From positions 732,933-796,932 of the forward strand of contig NZ_JAPVBQ010000002.1 of the NCBI RefSeq assembly GCF_026968045.1: 64,000 nt of DNA. Reading direction: 5' to 3'. Positions within the stretch are counted from its first letter, which is position 1, and every line of letters begins with the position of its first letter. This document shows positions 27,838-36,832 of the stretch, piece after piece. The position numbers were made by a program, and so were the translations under genes. This DNA is from Modestobacter sp. VKM Ac-2977. Lineage in GTDB: Bacteria > Actinomycetota > Actinomycetes > Mycobacteriales > Geodermatophilaceae. The notes under the pieces are model-generated. The model did not search any database, was not told the DNA's origin, and worked only from the letters and a program-made list of their open reading frames with translations.

Positions 27838-29005
27838 CCGGGTCGAGTCCGAAGTAGGGGAAGGAGGCGGTGCGGGTGCGCAGGACGGCGCGGTCGACCC
27901 GGTTCTCGGTGAACGGGTCCCAGCGGTGGAAGCCGACGTAGCCGCCCTCGGTCATCGAGCCCGGCGGCGGGGTGCGCAGACCCCGGCGCCGGACGTCGTC
28001 CTGCCAGCTCTGCGGGATCTCGGTGTCCGGCGCCAACCGGTCACCGCCGGCCTCGGCGAGGAGGTGGGTCCAGGCCCGCGGCACGCAGCGGACCAGGCCG
28101 TAGCCGCCGCCGCCCAGGGCGATCCACCGGCCGTCGCACACCTCGTGCGCCAGGTCGTGCACGGCGCGGTAGGAGGCCCGCTGCCCGTCGACGGTCAGCC
28201 CGAGGTCGGCCAGCGGGTCCTCGTGGTGGGCGTCGCAGCCGCACTGGGTGATGAGGATCTGCGGGTCGAACGCGCGCACCACGCTGGGCACCACGGCGGT
28301 GAACGCCCGCAGCCAGCCGGAGTCGTCGGTGCCGTTGGGCAGCGCCAGGTTGACCGCGCTGCCCAGCGCCTTCCCCGGGCCGCCGGTCTCCTCGGGGAAG
28401 CCGGTGCCGGGGAAGATGGTGAGCGGGGTCTGGTGGATGCTGACGGTGAGCACCCGGGGGTCGTCGTAGAACGCGGCCTGGACGCCGTCGCCGTGGTGCA
28501 CGTCGAGGTCGACGTAGGCGATCCGCTCCCAGCCCTGACCCAGCAGCCAGGCGATGGCCACCGCGGCGTCGTTGAAGACGCAGAAGCCCGAGGCCTGGTC
28601 GCGCATGGCGTGGTGGAGACCCCCGGCGATGTTGACCGCGTGCTGGGCCCGACCGCTGGAGACCAGCTCGGCGGCGAGCACGCTGCCCCCGGTGATCAGG
28701 GCCGCCGCCTCGTACATGCCCGGGAACACCGGGTTGTCCGGGGTGCCCAGGCCGTGGCCGACGCCGTACGGGTCGTCCGGGGCGCGGCGCACGGCCTCCA
28801 GGTAGGCCGGGTCGTGCGCGAGCGTGAGCAGCTCCGGGCCCGCCGGCTCGGGCGTGACCACCTCGATCCGCGAGGAGTCCAGGACGCCGAGGGAGTCGGC
28901 CAGCCGCATGGTCAGGTCCAACCGCACCGGGTGCATGGGGTGGTCACCGCCCATGGTGTAGCCGAGCAGGGCGTCGTCCCAGACCACGGTCACGGCGTCG
29001 CTCAC
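27821..29005 (-). CDS. acuC: AcuC-type protein deacetylase (class I HDAC fold)
   Basis: The 394-residue arginase/deacetylase-fold protein has the histone-deacetylase Zn and catalytic elements. These are GGLHHAM (paired catalytic His), YVDLDVHHGDG (Zn ligands Asp/His), ITQCGCDAHHEDPLA (Zn Asp) and LGGGGYG with the usual catalytic Tyr region. AcuC removes acetyl groups from acetyl-CoA synthetase and other proteins. It is co-transcribed with the downstream GNAT fusion and overlaps it, so writer and eraser of lysine acetylation are made together. GTG 29005 has a GAGGGGAG site; a candidate leader peptide ends on it. Confidence 0.9.
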   Translation of the reverse strand: MSDAVTVVWDDALLGYTMGGDHPMHPVRLDLTMRLADSLGVLDSSRIEVVTPEPAGPELLTLAHDPAYLEAVRRAPDDPYGVGHGLGTPDNPVFPGMYEAAALITGGSVLAAELVSSGRAQHAVNIAGGLHHAMRDQASGFCVFNDAAVAIAWLLGQGWERIAYVDLDVHHGDGVQAAFYDDPRVLTVSIHQTPLTIFPGTGFPEETGGPGKALGSAVNLALPNGTDDSGWLRAFTAVVPSVVRAFDPQILITQCGCDAHHEDPLADLGLTVDGQRASYRAVHDLAHEVCDGRWIALGGGGYGLVRCVPRAWTHLLAEAGGDRLAPDTEIPQSWQDDVRRRGLRTPPPGSMTEGGYVGFHRWDPFTENRVDRAVLRTRTASFPYFGLDPDDPRD

Positions 29006-29079
29006 GGGCGCTCCCCTCGCCGGGGCGGGCCGGGGCGCGGCGCTGCGGTGCTCCTCGTCGAGCGGGCGAGCTCCATCAC
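29002..29079 (-). CDS. candidate leaderless 25-residue leader peptide of acuC
   Basis: Seven bases after a TAGCGT -10, GTG 29079 (followed directly by ATG) opens a 25-codon Arg/Pro-rich frame (MMELARSTRSTAAPRPGPP...). Its TGA stop overlaps the acuC GTG by a GTGA junction. The same design is seen before cei. It could couple or tune translation of acuC-patA. No homologue is known to me and the frame may be fortuitous. Confidence 0.35.
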   Translation of the reverse strand: MMELARSTRSTAAPRPGPPRRGERP

Positions 29080-29086
29080 CTGCCCG

Positions 29087-29092
29087 ACGCTA
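29087..29092 (-). promoter_or_regulatory. -10 element TAGCGT of the acuC-patA operon
   Basis: On the minus strand TAGCGT is followed by seven bases and the GTG of the candidate leader peptide, the usual leaderless spacing. Confidence 0.45.
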
Positions 29093-29164
29093 CCGCTGCG
29101 GCCCTGGCAGCGCGCCCGCCGACCCGAACGCATGAGATCCGCCCGTCCAGTGGCCCGACCCTCG

Positions 29165-29170
29165 TAGGAT
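29165..29170 (+). promoter_or_regulatory. -10 element TAGGAT of the dtxR-like gene
   Basis: TAGGAT lies 30 bases before the GTG start, giving a short leader that includes GGAGGAG. The -35 is not clear. Confidence 0.45.
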
Positions 29171-29199
29171 CGGGGCGAACCTGACGGAGGAGTGTGGAC

Positions 29200-29919
29200 G
29201 TGAACGACCTCATCGACACCACGGAGATGTACCTCCGGACCATCTTCGAGCTCGAGGAAGAGGGGATCGTCCCGCTGCGGGCCCGGATCGCCGAGCGCCT
29301 GCACCAGAGCGGCCCGACCGTGAGCCAGACGGTGGCCCGGATGGAGCGGGACGGCCTGCTCTCGGTCCAGGGCGACCGGCACCTCCAGCTCTCCGACGAG
29401 GGCCGCGAGCTCGCCACGGCCGTGATGCGCAAGCACCGGCTGGCCGAGTGCCTGCTGGTCGACGTCATCGGGCTCGACTACGCCGACGTGCACGAAGAGG
29501 CCTGCCGCTGGGAGCACGTGATGAGCGAGGCGGTGGAGCGCAAGCTGCTCAGCCTGCTCGGCAACCCGACGGTCTCGCCGTTCGGCAACCCGATCCCCGG
29601 CCTGGACGCCCTGGGCGGCGACACCTCGGCGGTGCTCGACGCGCTGACCCTGCTGTCAGCGACCGCGACCCCCGAGGGCCGGCAGGTCGTCGTCCGGCGG
29701 ATCAGCGAGCAGCTGCAGGAGGACGCCCCGCTGCTGCGCTCGCTGGCCGACCACGGCGTGCGGCCGGGCTCGACGGTCACCGCCACGCTGACCGACGGTG
29801 CGGTGCTGGTCGACGGCGTCGCCCTGCAGCCCGGGGTCGCCCAGCACGTCTTCGTCAGCGCGGTCGACGAGGAGCTGTCCCCGGTCGAGGCGGCCGAGGC
29901 GACCGCCGGGGTCGGCTGA
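29200..29919 (+). CDS. DtxR/IdeR-type metal-dependent regulator
   Basis: The 239-residue protein has the DtxR winged helix ([42 protein letters not shown]), a dimerisation domain with the metal ligands in [31 protein letters not shown] and [12 protein letters not shown], and a C-terminal SH3-like domain. It probably binds Fe(II) and represses iron-uptake genes like IdeR; a Mn-sensing role cannot be excluded. GTG 29200 is chosen because GGAGGAG ends seven bases upstream. Linkage to sigB is as in mycobacteria. Confidence 0.88.
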   Translation: MNDLIDTTEMYLRTIFELEEEGIVPLRARIAERLHQSGPTVSQTVARMERDGLLSVQGDRHLQLSDEGRELATAVMRKHRLAECLLVDVIGLDYADVHEEACRWEHVMSEAVERKLLSLLGNPTVSPFGNPIPGLDALGGDTSAVLDALTLLSATATPEGRQVVVRRISEQLQEDAPLLRSLADHGVRPGSTVTATLTDGAVLVDGVALQPGVAQHVFVSAVDEELSPVEAAEATAGVG

Positions 29920-29966
29920 CCGCAGGGAGGTCGTTCGCTGGGCTCACGACCTCGCGCCCTTCTCAC

Positions 29967-29972
29967 TAGGCT
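29967..29972 (+). promoter_or_regulatory. -10 element TAGGCT of the S9 peptidase gene
   Basis: TAGGCT stands 39 bases before GTG 30012; the leader contains GAGAAGG as ribosome-binding site. Confidence 0.4.
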
Positions 29973-30011
29973 CCGGTGCGACCTGTCCGGACGCGCAGAG
30001 AGAAGGCCCCG

Positions 30012-32093
30012 GTGAGCGACACCGCAGCTCCGCTCGAGCAGAGCGACGACACCCCGCCCAGCCCGTTCCACCGGATCGCGGACTTCGTCGCTCTCCCCCG
30101 GCTCGGCGGCCTGGCCCTCTCTCCCGACGGCAGCCGGCTGGTCACCTCGGTGGCCACGCTGGACGCCGAGAGCAAGAAGTGGCAGTCCGCGCTCTGGGAG
30201 GTCGACCCGGCCGGGCAGCGGGACGCCCGGCGGCTGACCCGCGGGGCGAGCGGTGAGTCCTCGCCGGTGTTCGCCCCCGCCGGCGACCTGCTGTTCACCT
30301 CGACCCGGCCCGATCCCACCGCGGCCAAGGACGGCGGCGACCCGAAGCCGGCCCTGTGGGCGCTGCCTGCCGACGGCGGTGAGGCCCGGCTGGTGCTGCA
30401 GCGGAGCGCCGGCGTGACCGGTGTCGCGGTCGCCGCCGACACCGGTGACGTGGTCGTCGTCGCCAGCACGATGCCCGGCGCCCCGGATGCCGAGGCCGAC
30501 GAGGAGCTCCGCACCCGGCGCAAGGACGCGGGCGTCAGCGCACTGCTGCACGAGAGCTACCCGGTGCGCTACTGGGACCACGACCTGGGCCCTGCGGTGC
30601 CGCACGTGTACTGGATCGGCCAGCTGCCGGCGGAGACCGTCCCGGGCACGCCGGCGGCCACGCCGCAGTGGCGGGACCTGACCCCGGAGGCGGGCCCGCC
30701 GCTGGGCTCGGGCACCGACCTGGCCGTCTCGCCCGACGGCCGGTGGGTGGCGCGCAGCGAGGAGCTGCCCGACGGCCCGGCCGGACGACGATCCCGGCTG
30801 GTGCTCATCGAGGTGGCGACCGGGGAGACCCGGGTCCTCGTCGACGACCCGCTGGCCGACATCTCCGCCGCCCACTTCTCCCCCGACTCCCGGCGGGTGG
30901 TGTGCGACCGGGAGTCCGCCTCCACCTACGCCGAGCCGCCGGACCACACGCTGCTGCTGGTCGACGTCACCACCGCCGAGACCCGGGAGCTGACCCCCGG
31001 GTTCGACCGCTGGCCCAGCGCGCCGCAGTTCTCCGCCGACGGCACGGCCGTGTACTTCCTGGCCGACGACGACGGCCGGCACGCGGTCTTCCGGGCCGCG
31101 CTGGACGGCAGCCCACCGGTGCGGCTGAGCGACCAGGGCGCCTACAGCGACCTGCAGGTCGCCCGGGACGGCAGTGCGCTCTACGCCCTGCGTTCCGGCT
31201 ACGACACCCCGCCGGTGCCGGTGCGGCTGGACCCGCACGCCCCGGGGCAGGACCCGGCCGCGCTGCCGAACCCGGGCACGATCAGCAGCTTCCCCGGGAC
31301 GCTGCGCGAGCTGGACGCCACCGCGGCCGACGGCACCCGGGTCCAGTCGTGGCTGGTGCTCCCCGAGGGCGCCGACGCGACCAACCCGGCGCCGCTGGTG
31401 CTGTGGGTGCACGGCGGCCCGCTGATGAGCTGGAACTCCTGGTCCTGGCGCTGGACGCCGTGGGTGCTCGCCGCCCGGGGGTACGCCGTGCTGCTGCCCA
31501 ACCCGGCGCTGTCGCAGGGGTTCGGTCAGGACTTCGTGCGTCGCGGCTGGGGTGAGTGGGGCGACGCGCCGTACACCGACCTGATGGCGGCGGTGGACGC
31601 CGCGGAGGCGCTCCCGGAGATCGACCAGACCCGGACAGCGGCCATGGGCGGCTCGTTCGGCGGGTACATGGCCAACTGGATCGCCACCCAGACCGACCGC
31701 TTCCGGGCGATCGTCACCCACGCCAGCCTGTGGCACCTGGACGGGTTCATCGGGGCGACCGACGCTGCGTACTACTGGGAGAAGGAGTTCGGCGACCCGC
31801 TGACCGAGCCGAAGCGGTACGAGCAGAACTCCCCGCACCGCTACGCCGACGCGATCCGGACGCCGATGCTGGTCATCCACGGCGACAAGGACTACCGCGT
31901 GCCGATCGGCGAGGGCCTGCGGCTCTGGTACGACCTGCAGAAGCGTGGGGTGCCGTCGAAGTTCCTGTACTTCCCGGACGAGAACCACTGGGTGCTCACC
32001 CCGGGGAACGCGGCGGTCTGGTACGAGACCGTGCTGGCCTTCCTCGCCGAGCACGTGCTCGGCGAGGAGTGGCGGCGTCCGGAGCTGCTCTGA
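30012..32093 (+). CDS. S9 family (prolyl oligopeptidase-like) serine peptidase
   Basis: The 693-residue protein has an N-terminal beta-propeller of PD40/TolB-type repeats (LALSPDGSRLV, AVSPDGRWVAR, FSPDSRRVV, FSADGTAVYF). A C-terminal alpha/beta-hydrolase domain follows, with nucleophile S548 in GGSFGGYM, Asp in HGDKDYRVP and His in DENHWVL. No signal peptide is visible, so it is probably a cytosolic acylaminoacyl- or oligopeptidase. GTG 30012 has GAGAAGG five bases upstream; the frame could extend to GTG 29976, which is too near the -10. Confidence 0.9.
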   Translation: MSDTAAPLEQSDDTPPSPFHRIADFVALPRLGGLALSPDGSRLVTSVATLDAESKKWQSALWEVDPAGQRDARRLTRGASGESSPVFAPAGDLLFTSTRPDPTAAKDGGDPKPALWALPADGGEARLVLQRSAGVTGVAVAADTGDVVVVASTMPGAPDAEADEELRTRRKDAGVSALLHESYPVRYWDHDLGPAVPHVYWIGQLPAETVPGTPAATPQWRDLTPEAGPPLGSGTDLAVSPDGRWVARSEELPDGPAGRRSRLVLIEVATGETRVLVDDPLADISAAHFSPDSRRVVCDRESASTYAEPPDHTLLLVDVTTAETRELTPGFDRWPSAPQFSADGTAVYFLADDDGRHAVFRAALDGSPPVRLSDQGAYSDLQVARDGSALYALRSGYDTPPVPVRLDPHAPGQDPAALPNPGTISSFPGTLRELDATAADGTRVQSWLVLPEGADATNPAPLVLWVHGGPLMSWNSWSWRWTPWVLAARGYAVLLPNPALSQGFGQDFVRRGWGEWGDAPYTDLMAAVDAAEALPEIDQTRTAAMGGSFGGYMANWIATQTDRFRAIVTHASLWHLDGFIGATDAAYYWEKEFGDPLTEPKRYEQNSPHRYADAIRTPMLVIHGDKDYRVPIGEGLRLWYDLQKRGVPSKFLYFPDENHWVLTPGNAAVWYETVLAFLAEHVLGEEWRRPELL

Positions 32094-32108
32094 GGGCACC
32101 GTGGCCGC

Positions 32109-33209
32109 TCACCACCGGGTGTCGAGCGGCGCGCTGGCCTGCCGGATGAGCCGGCGCATCTCGGCCGGGGCGAGGCAGGCGTCCAGCGCCGAACGCAGCA
32201 ACCCGGCGAAGGTGTAGCTGGGCTCGCTGCGCAGGGCTCGCTCCAGCGCGACGTTGGCCAGCGCCCCGCCGCCGCGCACCCATGCGCTGACCGCCAGCAG
32301 GGTCGCCGGCGCCGCGTCCAGCGGCGCCGGCGACCGACGGGTCAGCTCGGTCCACAGCGCCTCGGCGGCCGCCGCGGACTCCCCCAGCGCGAGGGTGAGG
32401 GCCCGGTCCCGCAGGTCGTGGTCACGCAGTCCCCAGGCCAGCCGGGCCACCTCGTGGTCCGACAGCCGCGCGCCCGCACCCCCGTGCTCGCCGGGGCCGG
32501 CTGCCTCGACCGCCGCCAGCACGGCCGCCCAGCCCTCCTCCACGAGGACGTCCCAGCCCAGCTCGGCCGTCCGCTGCGCCAGCGCGTCGCCCACCTCGTC
32601 GCAGGCCCGGGCCATCGCCTCCGCCGCCAGGAAGCCGACCGGTGCGATCCGCCGGACCAGCGCTGCCCGCTCCTCCTCCACCACCTGCCCGTCGACCACG
32701 CTGGCCACGGCGAGCTCGCTGGTGCCGGTGGGCAGCGGGGTGCCCGCCTCCGGCGCGCAGCACGCCGCCGGGCAGTCGTAGGACCACCAGCGCTCCCGCC
32801 GGACCAGGAGGGCCTGACGGAGCGGGACGCCCACGGCGTCCAGCGCCAGCACGACCTCGTGGACGAGCTCCCGGTGCGCGAGGTCCTCGGCCGGGGCCGG
32901 CTGGAGGGCGTCAGGCCAGCCGCCCGGGGTCGCCGGCTCGTCGGCGGCCTCGGAGACGACCACCAGGAGCGCTGCCGTCGGCCCGTCGGTGAGCAGCGAG
33001 CGCACCAGGCCGGAGACGACCTGGCTGCGGTGCTCGGGCGGCGGCAGGTCGACCCGGGCGGTGAGCCCCACCCGCTGGCCCGGCGACTCGCGCAGGCTCA
33101 ACAGCACCAGCGACTCGCGCGGCCGGAAGCCGAGCAGGTGCGGCAGCGCCGAGACCACCTCCCCGGGGTCGGAGAGACGGATGGTCAGGGGCTCCTGCGG
33201 ATCGGTCAT
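32109..33209 (-). CDS. DUF4192 family protein
   Basis: The 366-residue protein opens with LTIRLSDPGEVVSALPHLLGFRPRES, the diagnostic DUF4192 start. It contains the conserved SYDCPAACCAPEAGTPLP cysteine segment in the middle and a helical Ala-rich C-terminal half. The function is unknown; the family is widespread and usually single-copy in actinobacteria. ATG 33209 has a CAGGGT hexamer seven bases before it and no ribosome-binding site, suggesting a leaderless transcript. It converges with the S9 peptidase gene. Confidence 0.88.
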   Translation of the reverse strand: MTDPQEPLTIRLSDPGEVVSALPHLLGFRPRESLVLLSLRESPGQRVGLTARVDLPPPEHRSQVVSGLVRSLLTDGPTAALLVVVSEAADEPATPGGWPDALQPAPAEDLAHRELVHEVVLALDAVGVPLRQALLVRRERWWSYDCPAACCAPEAGTPLPTGTSELAVASVVDGQVVEEERAALVRRIAPVGFLAAEAMARACDEVGDALAQRTAELGWDVLVEEGWAAVLAAVEAAGPGEHGGAGARLSDHEVARLAWGLRDHDLRDRALTLALGESAAAAEALWTELTRRSPAPLDAAPATLLAVSAWVRGGGALANVALERALRSEPSYTFAGLLRSALDACLAPAEMRRLIRQASAPLDTRW

Positions 33210-33361
33210 GGGCTCGACCCTGGTTCGCCCGGTGCCGATCCGGGCCCGCCGGAGCGACGTTGTGGACAGCGGCGCCGGCTGTGGACGGCGGCCGGCAGAG
33301 CGGTCACCGCCTGGCGCACCCTCCCGGCGTGCACCCCACCCGAGTGGCCGGTCTCCCGGCC

Positions 33362-33655
33362 TCAGACCTCGTACTGGACCGCCGACCGGCTCGCCAGGTG
33401 CGGCTTCACGTGCTCGGCGATCACCGCCAGGTGCCGGGGGTCGGCGGCGTAGGCACGGAACGCCTCGACGTCGGGGAAGTCGGCCACCAGTGCGGTGTGC
33501 GCGTTCCCGTCCACGAGCCCGGCGTCGGGACCGACCGCGAAGGAGGTCATCCCACCGACCTCCTCGGGCAGCCGGCCGAGCGCGGCGACCGTGGCCTCGC
33601 GCGTCTGCGGGGAGGTGTCCTCGGTCCAGGTGAACAGCACGACGTGGCGCAGCAT
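33362..33655 (-). CDS. Dabb (stress-responsive A/B barrel) protein
   Basis: The 97-residue ferredoxin-like protein opens MLRHVVLFTW and contains GPDAGLVDGNAHTALVADFPD and an H.AVIAEHVKP segment, the Dabb pattern of dimeric alpha-beta barrels. Dabb proteins are small dimers of mostly unknown role; some are monooxygenase- or cyclase-like. ATG 33655 is six bases after a CAGGGT hexamer on the minus strand, so a leaderless transcript is likely. It is divergent from the GT4 gene across only 64 bp. Confidence 0.85.
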   Translation of the reverse strand: MLRHVVLFTWTEDTSPQTREATVAALGRLPEEVGGMTSFAVGPDAGLVDGNAHTALVADFPDVEAFRAYAADPRHLAVIAEHVKPHLASRSAVQYEV

Positions 33656-33707
33656 GAGCGCACCCTGCCAGGCCGGTCCGGGCACCGGCCAACCGGAGCG
33701 CCCTCGT

Positions 33708-33713
33708 TACAGT
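33708..33713 (+). promoter_or_regulatory. -10 element TACAGT, leaderless glycan-cluster promoter
   Basis: TACAGT is followed by six bases and ATG 33720, the first gene of the five-gene glycan-type cluster. Confidence 0.5.
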
Positions 33714-33719
33714 CCGGTC

Positions 33720-34994
33720 ATGGGACGGTCGTTGCGGGTCGCACTGCTGTCCTACCGCAGCAAGCCGCACAGTGGCGGGCAGGGCGTGTACGTCCGGGCG
33801 CTGTCACGGGAGCTGCGCGAGCTCGGGCACCGGGTCGAGGTGTTCAGCGGCCAGCCCTACCCGGAGCTGGCCGACGGCGTGCCGCTCACCCGGGTGCCCA
33901 GCCTGGACCTGTACCGCGAGCCCGACCCGTTCCGCACTCCTCGGCCCAGCGAGTTCACCAGCCCGATCGACGTGGCCGAGTGGCTGGCCATGTGCACGGC
34001 CGGCTTCCCCGAGCCGATGACCTTCAGCCTGCGTGCCGCCCGGCTCCTGGGCCGCCGCACCGCGGACTTCGACCTGGTGCACGACAACCAGTCGCTGGGC
34101 TACGGGTTGCTGCAGCTGCGTCGCCGAGGGCTGCCCACCGTCGCCACGGTGCACCACCCGGTCGCCATCGACCGCGACCTCGACCTCGCCGCGGCGCCCG
34201 GCCTGCGCCGGCGGCTGACGCTGCACCGCTGGTACGGCTTCACCACCATGCAGGGCCGGGTGGCCCAGCGGCTCAACGGCCTCACCACCGTCTCGGAGAG
34301 CTCCCGCCGGGACATCACCCGGCACATGGGCGTCCCGGCCGCCGACGTCGAGGTCATCCCCGTGGGCATCGACCCCGACGTGTTCCGGCCCCCGGCCGAG
34401 CCCGCCGTCCGGGAGGCCGCCCGGATCGTGGTGACCACCAGCGCCGACGTCCCGCTCAAGGGCCTGGTCCACCTGCTGGAGGCACTGGCCAAGCTGCGCA
34501 CCGAGCAGGACGTGCGGCTCACCGTGGTCGGCACTGCCCGGCCCGGCGGGCCCGCGGCCGCCGCGCTGGACCGGCTGTGCCTGACCGATGCGGTCCACTT
34601 CACCGGGTCGATCCCGACCGAGGAGCTGGTACGGCTGTTGCAGACCGCCACCGTGGTGGCCATCCCGTCGCTGTACGAGGGCTTCTCCCTCCCGGCGATC
34701 GAGGCGATGGCCTGCGGCACGCCACTGGTGACGACCGACGCAGGTGCCCTCCCGGAGGTCGTCGGGTCGCACGCCGGGGTGCAGGTGCCGGCGGGTGACG
34801 TCGGCCGGCTCGCCGAGGCGTTGCGGCTGGTCCTGGACCACCCGTCGCTGTGCGACCAGCTGGGCCGCGCGGGGCGGTCCCGGGTGCTGAGCTCCTACAC
34901 CTGGCGGCGTACCGCCGAGCGCACGGCCGAGTGGTACGGCGAGGTGCTCGACCGCCGGGCGGTCTCGACCACCCGGGGAGGCCGTCCGTGCTGA
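33720..34994 (+). CDS. GT4-type glycosyltransferase
   Basis: The 424-residue GT-B protein has an N-terminal acceptor half opening VALLSYRSKPHSGGQGVYVRAL (Gly-rich loop) and DLVHDNQSLGYG. A C-terminal donor half has a GLTTVSESSRRD hinge, VIPVGIDPDVF, and the nucleotide-sugar EX7E motif in PSLYEGFSLPAIEAMACGTPLV. It transfers a sugar from an NDP-sugar with retention; donor and acceptor are unknown. It starts a tight operon with a methyltransferase (7-base overlap), a toroid protein and two GT2 enzymes, suggesting synthesis of a methylated glycan or glycolipid. Confidence 0.85.
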   Translation: MGRSLRVALLSYRSKPHSGGQGVYVRALSRELRELGHRVEVFSGQPYPELADGVPLTRVPSLDLYREPDPFRTPRPSEFTSPIDVAEWLAMCTAGFPEPMTFSLRAARLLGRRTADFDLVHDNQSLGYGLLQLRRRGLPTVATVHHPVAIDRDLDLAAAPGLRRRLTLHRWYGFTTMQGRVAQRLNGLTTVSESSRRDITRHMGVPAADVEVIPVGIDPDVFRPPAEPAVREAARIVVTTSADVPLKGLVHLLEALAKLRTEQDVRLTVVGTARPGGPAAAALDRLCLTDAVHFTGSIPTEELVRLLQTATVVAIPSLYEGFSLPAIEAMACGTPLVTTDAGALPEVVGSHAGVQVPAGDVGRLAEALRLVLDHPSLCDQLGRAGRSRVLSSYTWRRTAERTAEWYGEVLDRRAVSTTRGGRPC

Positions 34995-35761
34995 CCGTCG
35001 ACTACGACCTGCTCGACGTCCGGCCGGGCATGCGGGTGCTGGACCTTGGCTGCGGCGAGGGCCGGCACGCGTTCGAGGCCTACCGGCGCGGGGCGAGCGT
35101 CCTCGCCGTCGACTGGGGGCAGCAGGAGGTGGCCACCACCGCGGAGTGGCTGGGTGCGATCGCCGCCGCCGGCGAGGCCCCGGCGGGCGCGTCCGCGGGG
35201 GTGGCGCGCGGCGACCTCCGCTGCCTGCCGGTCCCCGACGCCAGCGTCGACCGGGTGATCGCCTCCGAGGTGCTCGAGCACATCGTCGACGACCGCACGG
35301 CCCTGGCCGAGATCGCCCGGGTGCTCAGGCCCGGTGGCCGGGTCGCGGTGAGCGTGCCCCGGTACGGCCCCGAGCGGATCTGTTGGGCACTGTCGGACGG
35401 CTATCACGCCAACGAGGGCGGGCACATCCGCATCTACCGGGGCGACCAGCTGTGGGAACGGCTCGCCGGGGCCGGGCTGCGGCCGACCGACACCCACCAC
35501 GCCCACGCGCTGCACGCCCCGTACTGGTGGCTCAAGTGCGCGGTCGGGGTCGACCGGGACACCGCACTCGTCCGCGGCTACCACCGCCTGCTGGTCTGGG
35601 ACCTGGTGCGCCGCCCCTGGCTGACGCGGACCGCCGAACGGCTCCTGGACCCGCTGATCGGCAAGAGCCTCGTCCTCTACGCCGACAAGCCGGCAGTCGC
35701 CGCAGCGAGGCCGACCGCGGGAGAGGCCGCCGCCACCGGCGAGGCCCTCGCGAGTGCCTGA
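34988..35761 (+). CDS. class I SAM-dependent methyltransferase
   Basis: The 257-residue protein has the SAM-binding motif VLDLGCGEGRHAFEAYRRG (motif I), an acidic VDWG strand end, DLRCLPVPDASVDRVIASEVLEHI (motif II/III region) and a VLRPGGRVAVSVP post-motif, as in Methyltransf_11 enzymes. The substrate is unknown, but the position between glycosyltransferase genes suggests methylation of a sugar or lipid carrier intermediate. GTG 34988 overlaps the GT4 stop, and its own end overlaps the next start, so the three are translationally coupled. The C-terminal 25 residues are Ala-rich and unconserved. Confidence 0.82.
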   Translation: MLTVDYDLLDVRPGMRVLDLGCGEGRHAFEAYRRGASVLAVDWGQQEVATTAEWLGAIAAAGEAPAGASAGVARGDLRCLPVPDASVDRVIASEVLEHIVDDRTALAEIARVLRPGGRVAVSVPRYGPERICWALSDGYHANEGGHIRIYRGDQLWERLAGAGLRPTDTHHAHALHAPYWWLKCAVGVDRDTALVRGYHRLLVWDLVRRPWLTRTAERLLDPLIGKSLVLYADKPAVAAARPTAGEAAATGEALASA

Positions 35762-36815
35762 GGGCACGCCGGCGCTGCCCGAGGTCCCCGGCGTGCTCAC
35801 CGCCGACCAGGTGCGCCGGACCGTGGCGGCGATCGCCGCCGAGCAGTCCGCCGACGGCGCCCTGCCGTGGTTCCGCGGTGGGCAGCTGGACGCCTGGGAC
35901 TCCGTCGAGGCGGCGATGGCGCTCGACGTCGGCGGGGAGCACGACCGGGCACGCGCCGCCTACGACTGGCTGGCCGGGCGGCAGCGCGCCGACGGCTCCT
36001 GGGCCGCCGAGTACCGGGACGGCGCCGTCGTCGCCCCGGCGATGGAGAGCAACCACGCGGGCTACCTCGCCGTCGGGGCGTGGCACTCCTGGCTGTGCAC
36101 CGGCGACGCCGAGGTGGTCGACCGGTTGTGGCCCACCGTGCGCCGGGCGCTGGACCTCGTCACGACGATGCAGCTGGCCACCGGGGCGATCAGCTGGGCG
36201 CTGCGCCCGGACGGGACGCCGGACGACACGGCCCTGCTCACCGGGAACGCGAGCCTGTTCCAGGCGCTGCGCGCCGGGATCGCCCTGGCCGACCTGGTCG
36301 GCGCGGCCCGGCCGGACTGGGAGCTGGCCGCCGCCGACCTCGGCCGGGCACTGCGGCACCAGCCCGCTGCGTTCGCCGACCGGTCGCGGTACTCGATGGA
36401 CTGGTACTACCCGGTGCTGGCCGGCGCGCTCACCGGTCCGGCGGCCGAGGCGCGGCTGTCCGCCGGGTGGGACACCTTCGTCGTCCCCGGGCTCGGCGTG
36501 CGGTGCGTCGCCGACCGGCCCTGGGTGACCGGCGCAGAGACCTGCGAGCTGGCGCTGGCGCTCGCCGCCGCCGGCCGGCCGGCCGACGCGACGGAGCAGC
36601 TGGCCGCGATGCAGCACCTGCGGGCCGAGGACGGCTCGTACTGGACCGGCCTGGTCTACGCCGACGACGCCCGCTGGCCGGTCGAGCGCACCACCTGGAC
36701 GGCGGCCGCCGTGGTGCTGGCCGCGGACGCCATCGCCGGCACCGGCCCGGCCGCCGCACTGTTCGCCGACCCGACTGCGCTGGACGGCGCCGCGGTGACG
36801 GAGGTCCTGGGTTGA
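35754..36815 (+). CDS. alpha/alpha-toroid protein (prenyltransferase/terpenoid-cyclase-like fold)
   Basis: The 353-residue protein has repeated Trp/Asp/Gly helix-pair units (LPWFRGGQLDAWDSVEAAMAL, WLAGRQRADGSW, MESNHAGYLAVGAWH, SMDWYYPVLAGAL, HLRAEDGSYWTG). These are typical of (alpha/alpha)6 toroids shared by prenyltransferase beta-like, squalene-cyclase-like and six-hairpin glycosidase proteins. I find no DxDD cyclase motif. The context (glycosyl- and methyltransferases, 8-base overlap with the preceding gene) suggests a role on a glycan or its lipid carrier. Activity is unknown. Confidence 0.65.
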   Translation: MPEGTPALPEVPGVLTADQVRRTVAAIAAEQSADGALPWFRGGQLDAWDSVEAAMALDVGGEHDRARAAYDWLAGRQRADGSWAAEYRDGAVVAPAMESNHAGYLAVGAWHSWLCTGDAEVVDRLWPTVRRALDLVTTMQLATGAISWALRPDGTPDDTALLTGNASLFQALRAGIALADLVGAARPDWELAAADLGRALRHQPAAFADRSRYSMDWYYPVLAGALTGPAAEARLSAGWDTFVVPGLGVRCVADRPWVTGAETCELALALAAAGRPADATEQLAAMQHLRAEDGSYWTGLVYADDARWPVERTTWTAAAVVLAADAIAGTGPAAALFADPTALDGAAVTEVLG

Positions 36816-36832
36816 CGCTCCGACCGGTCGGG

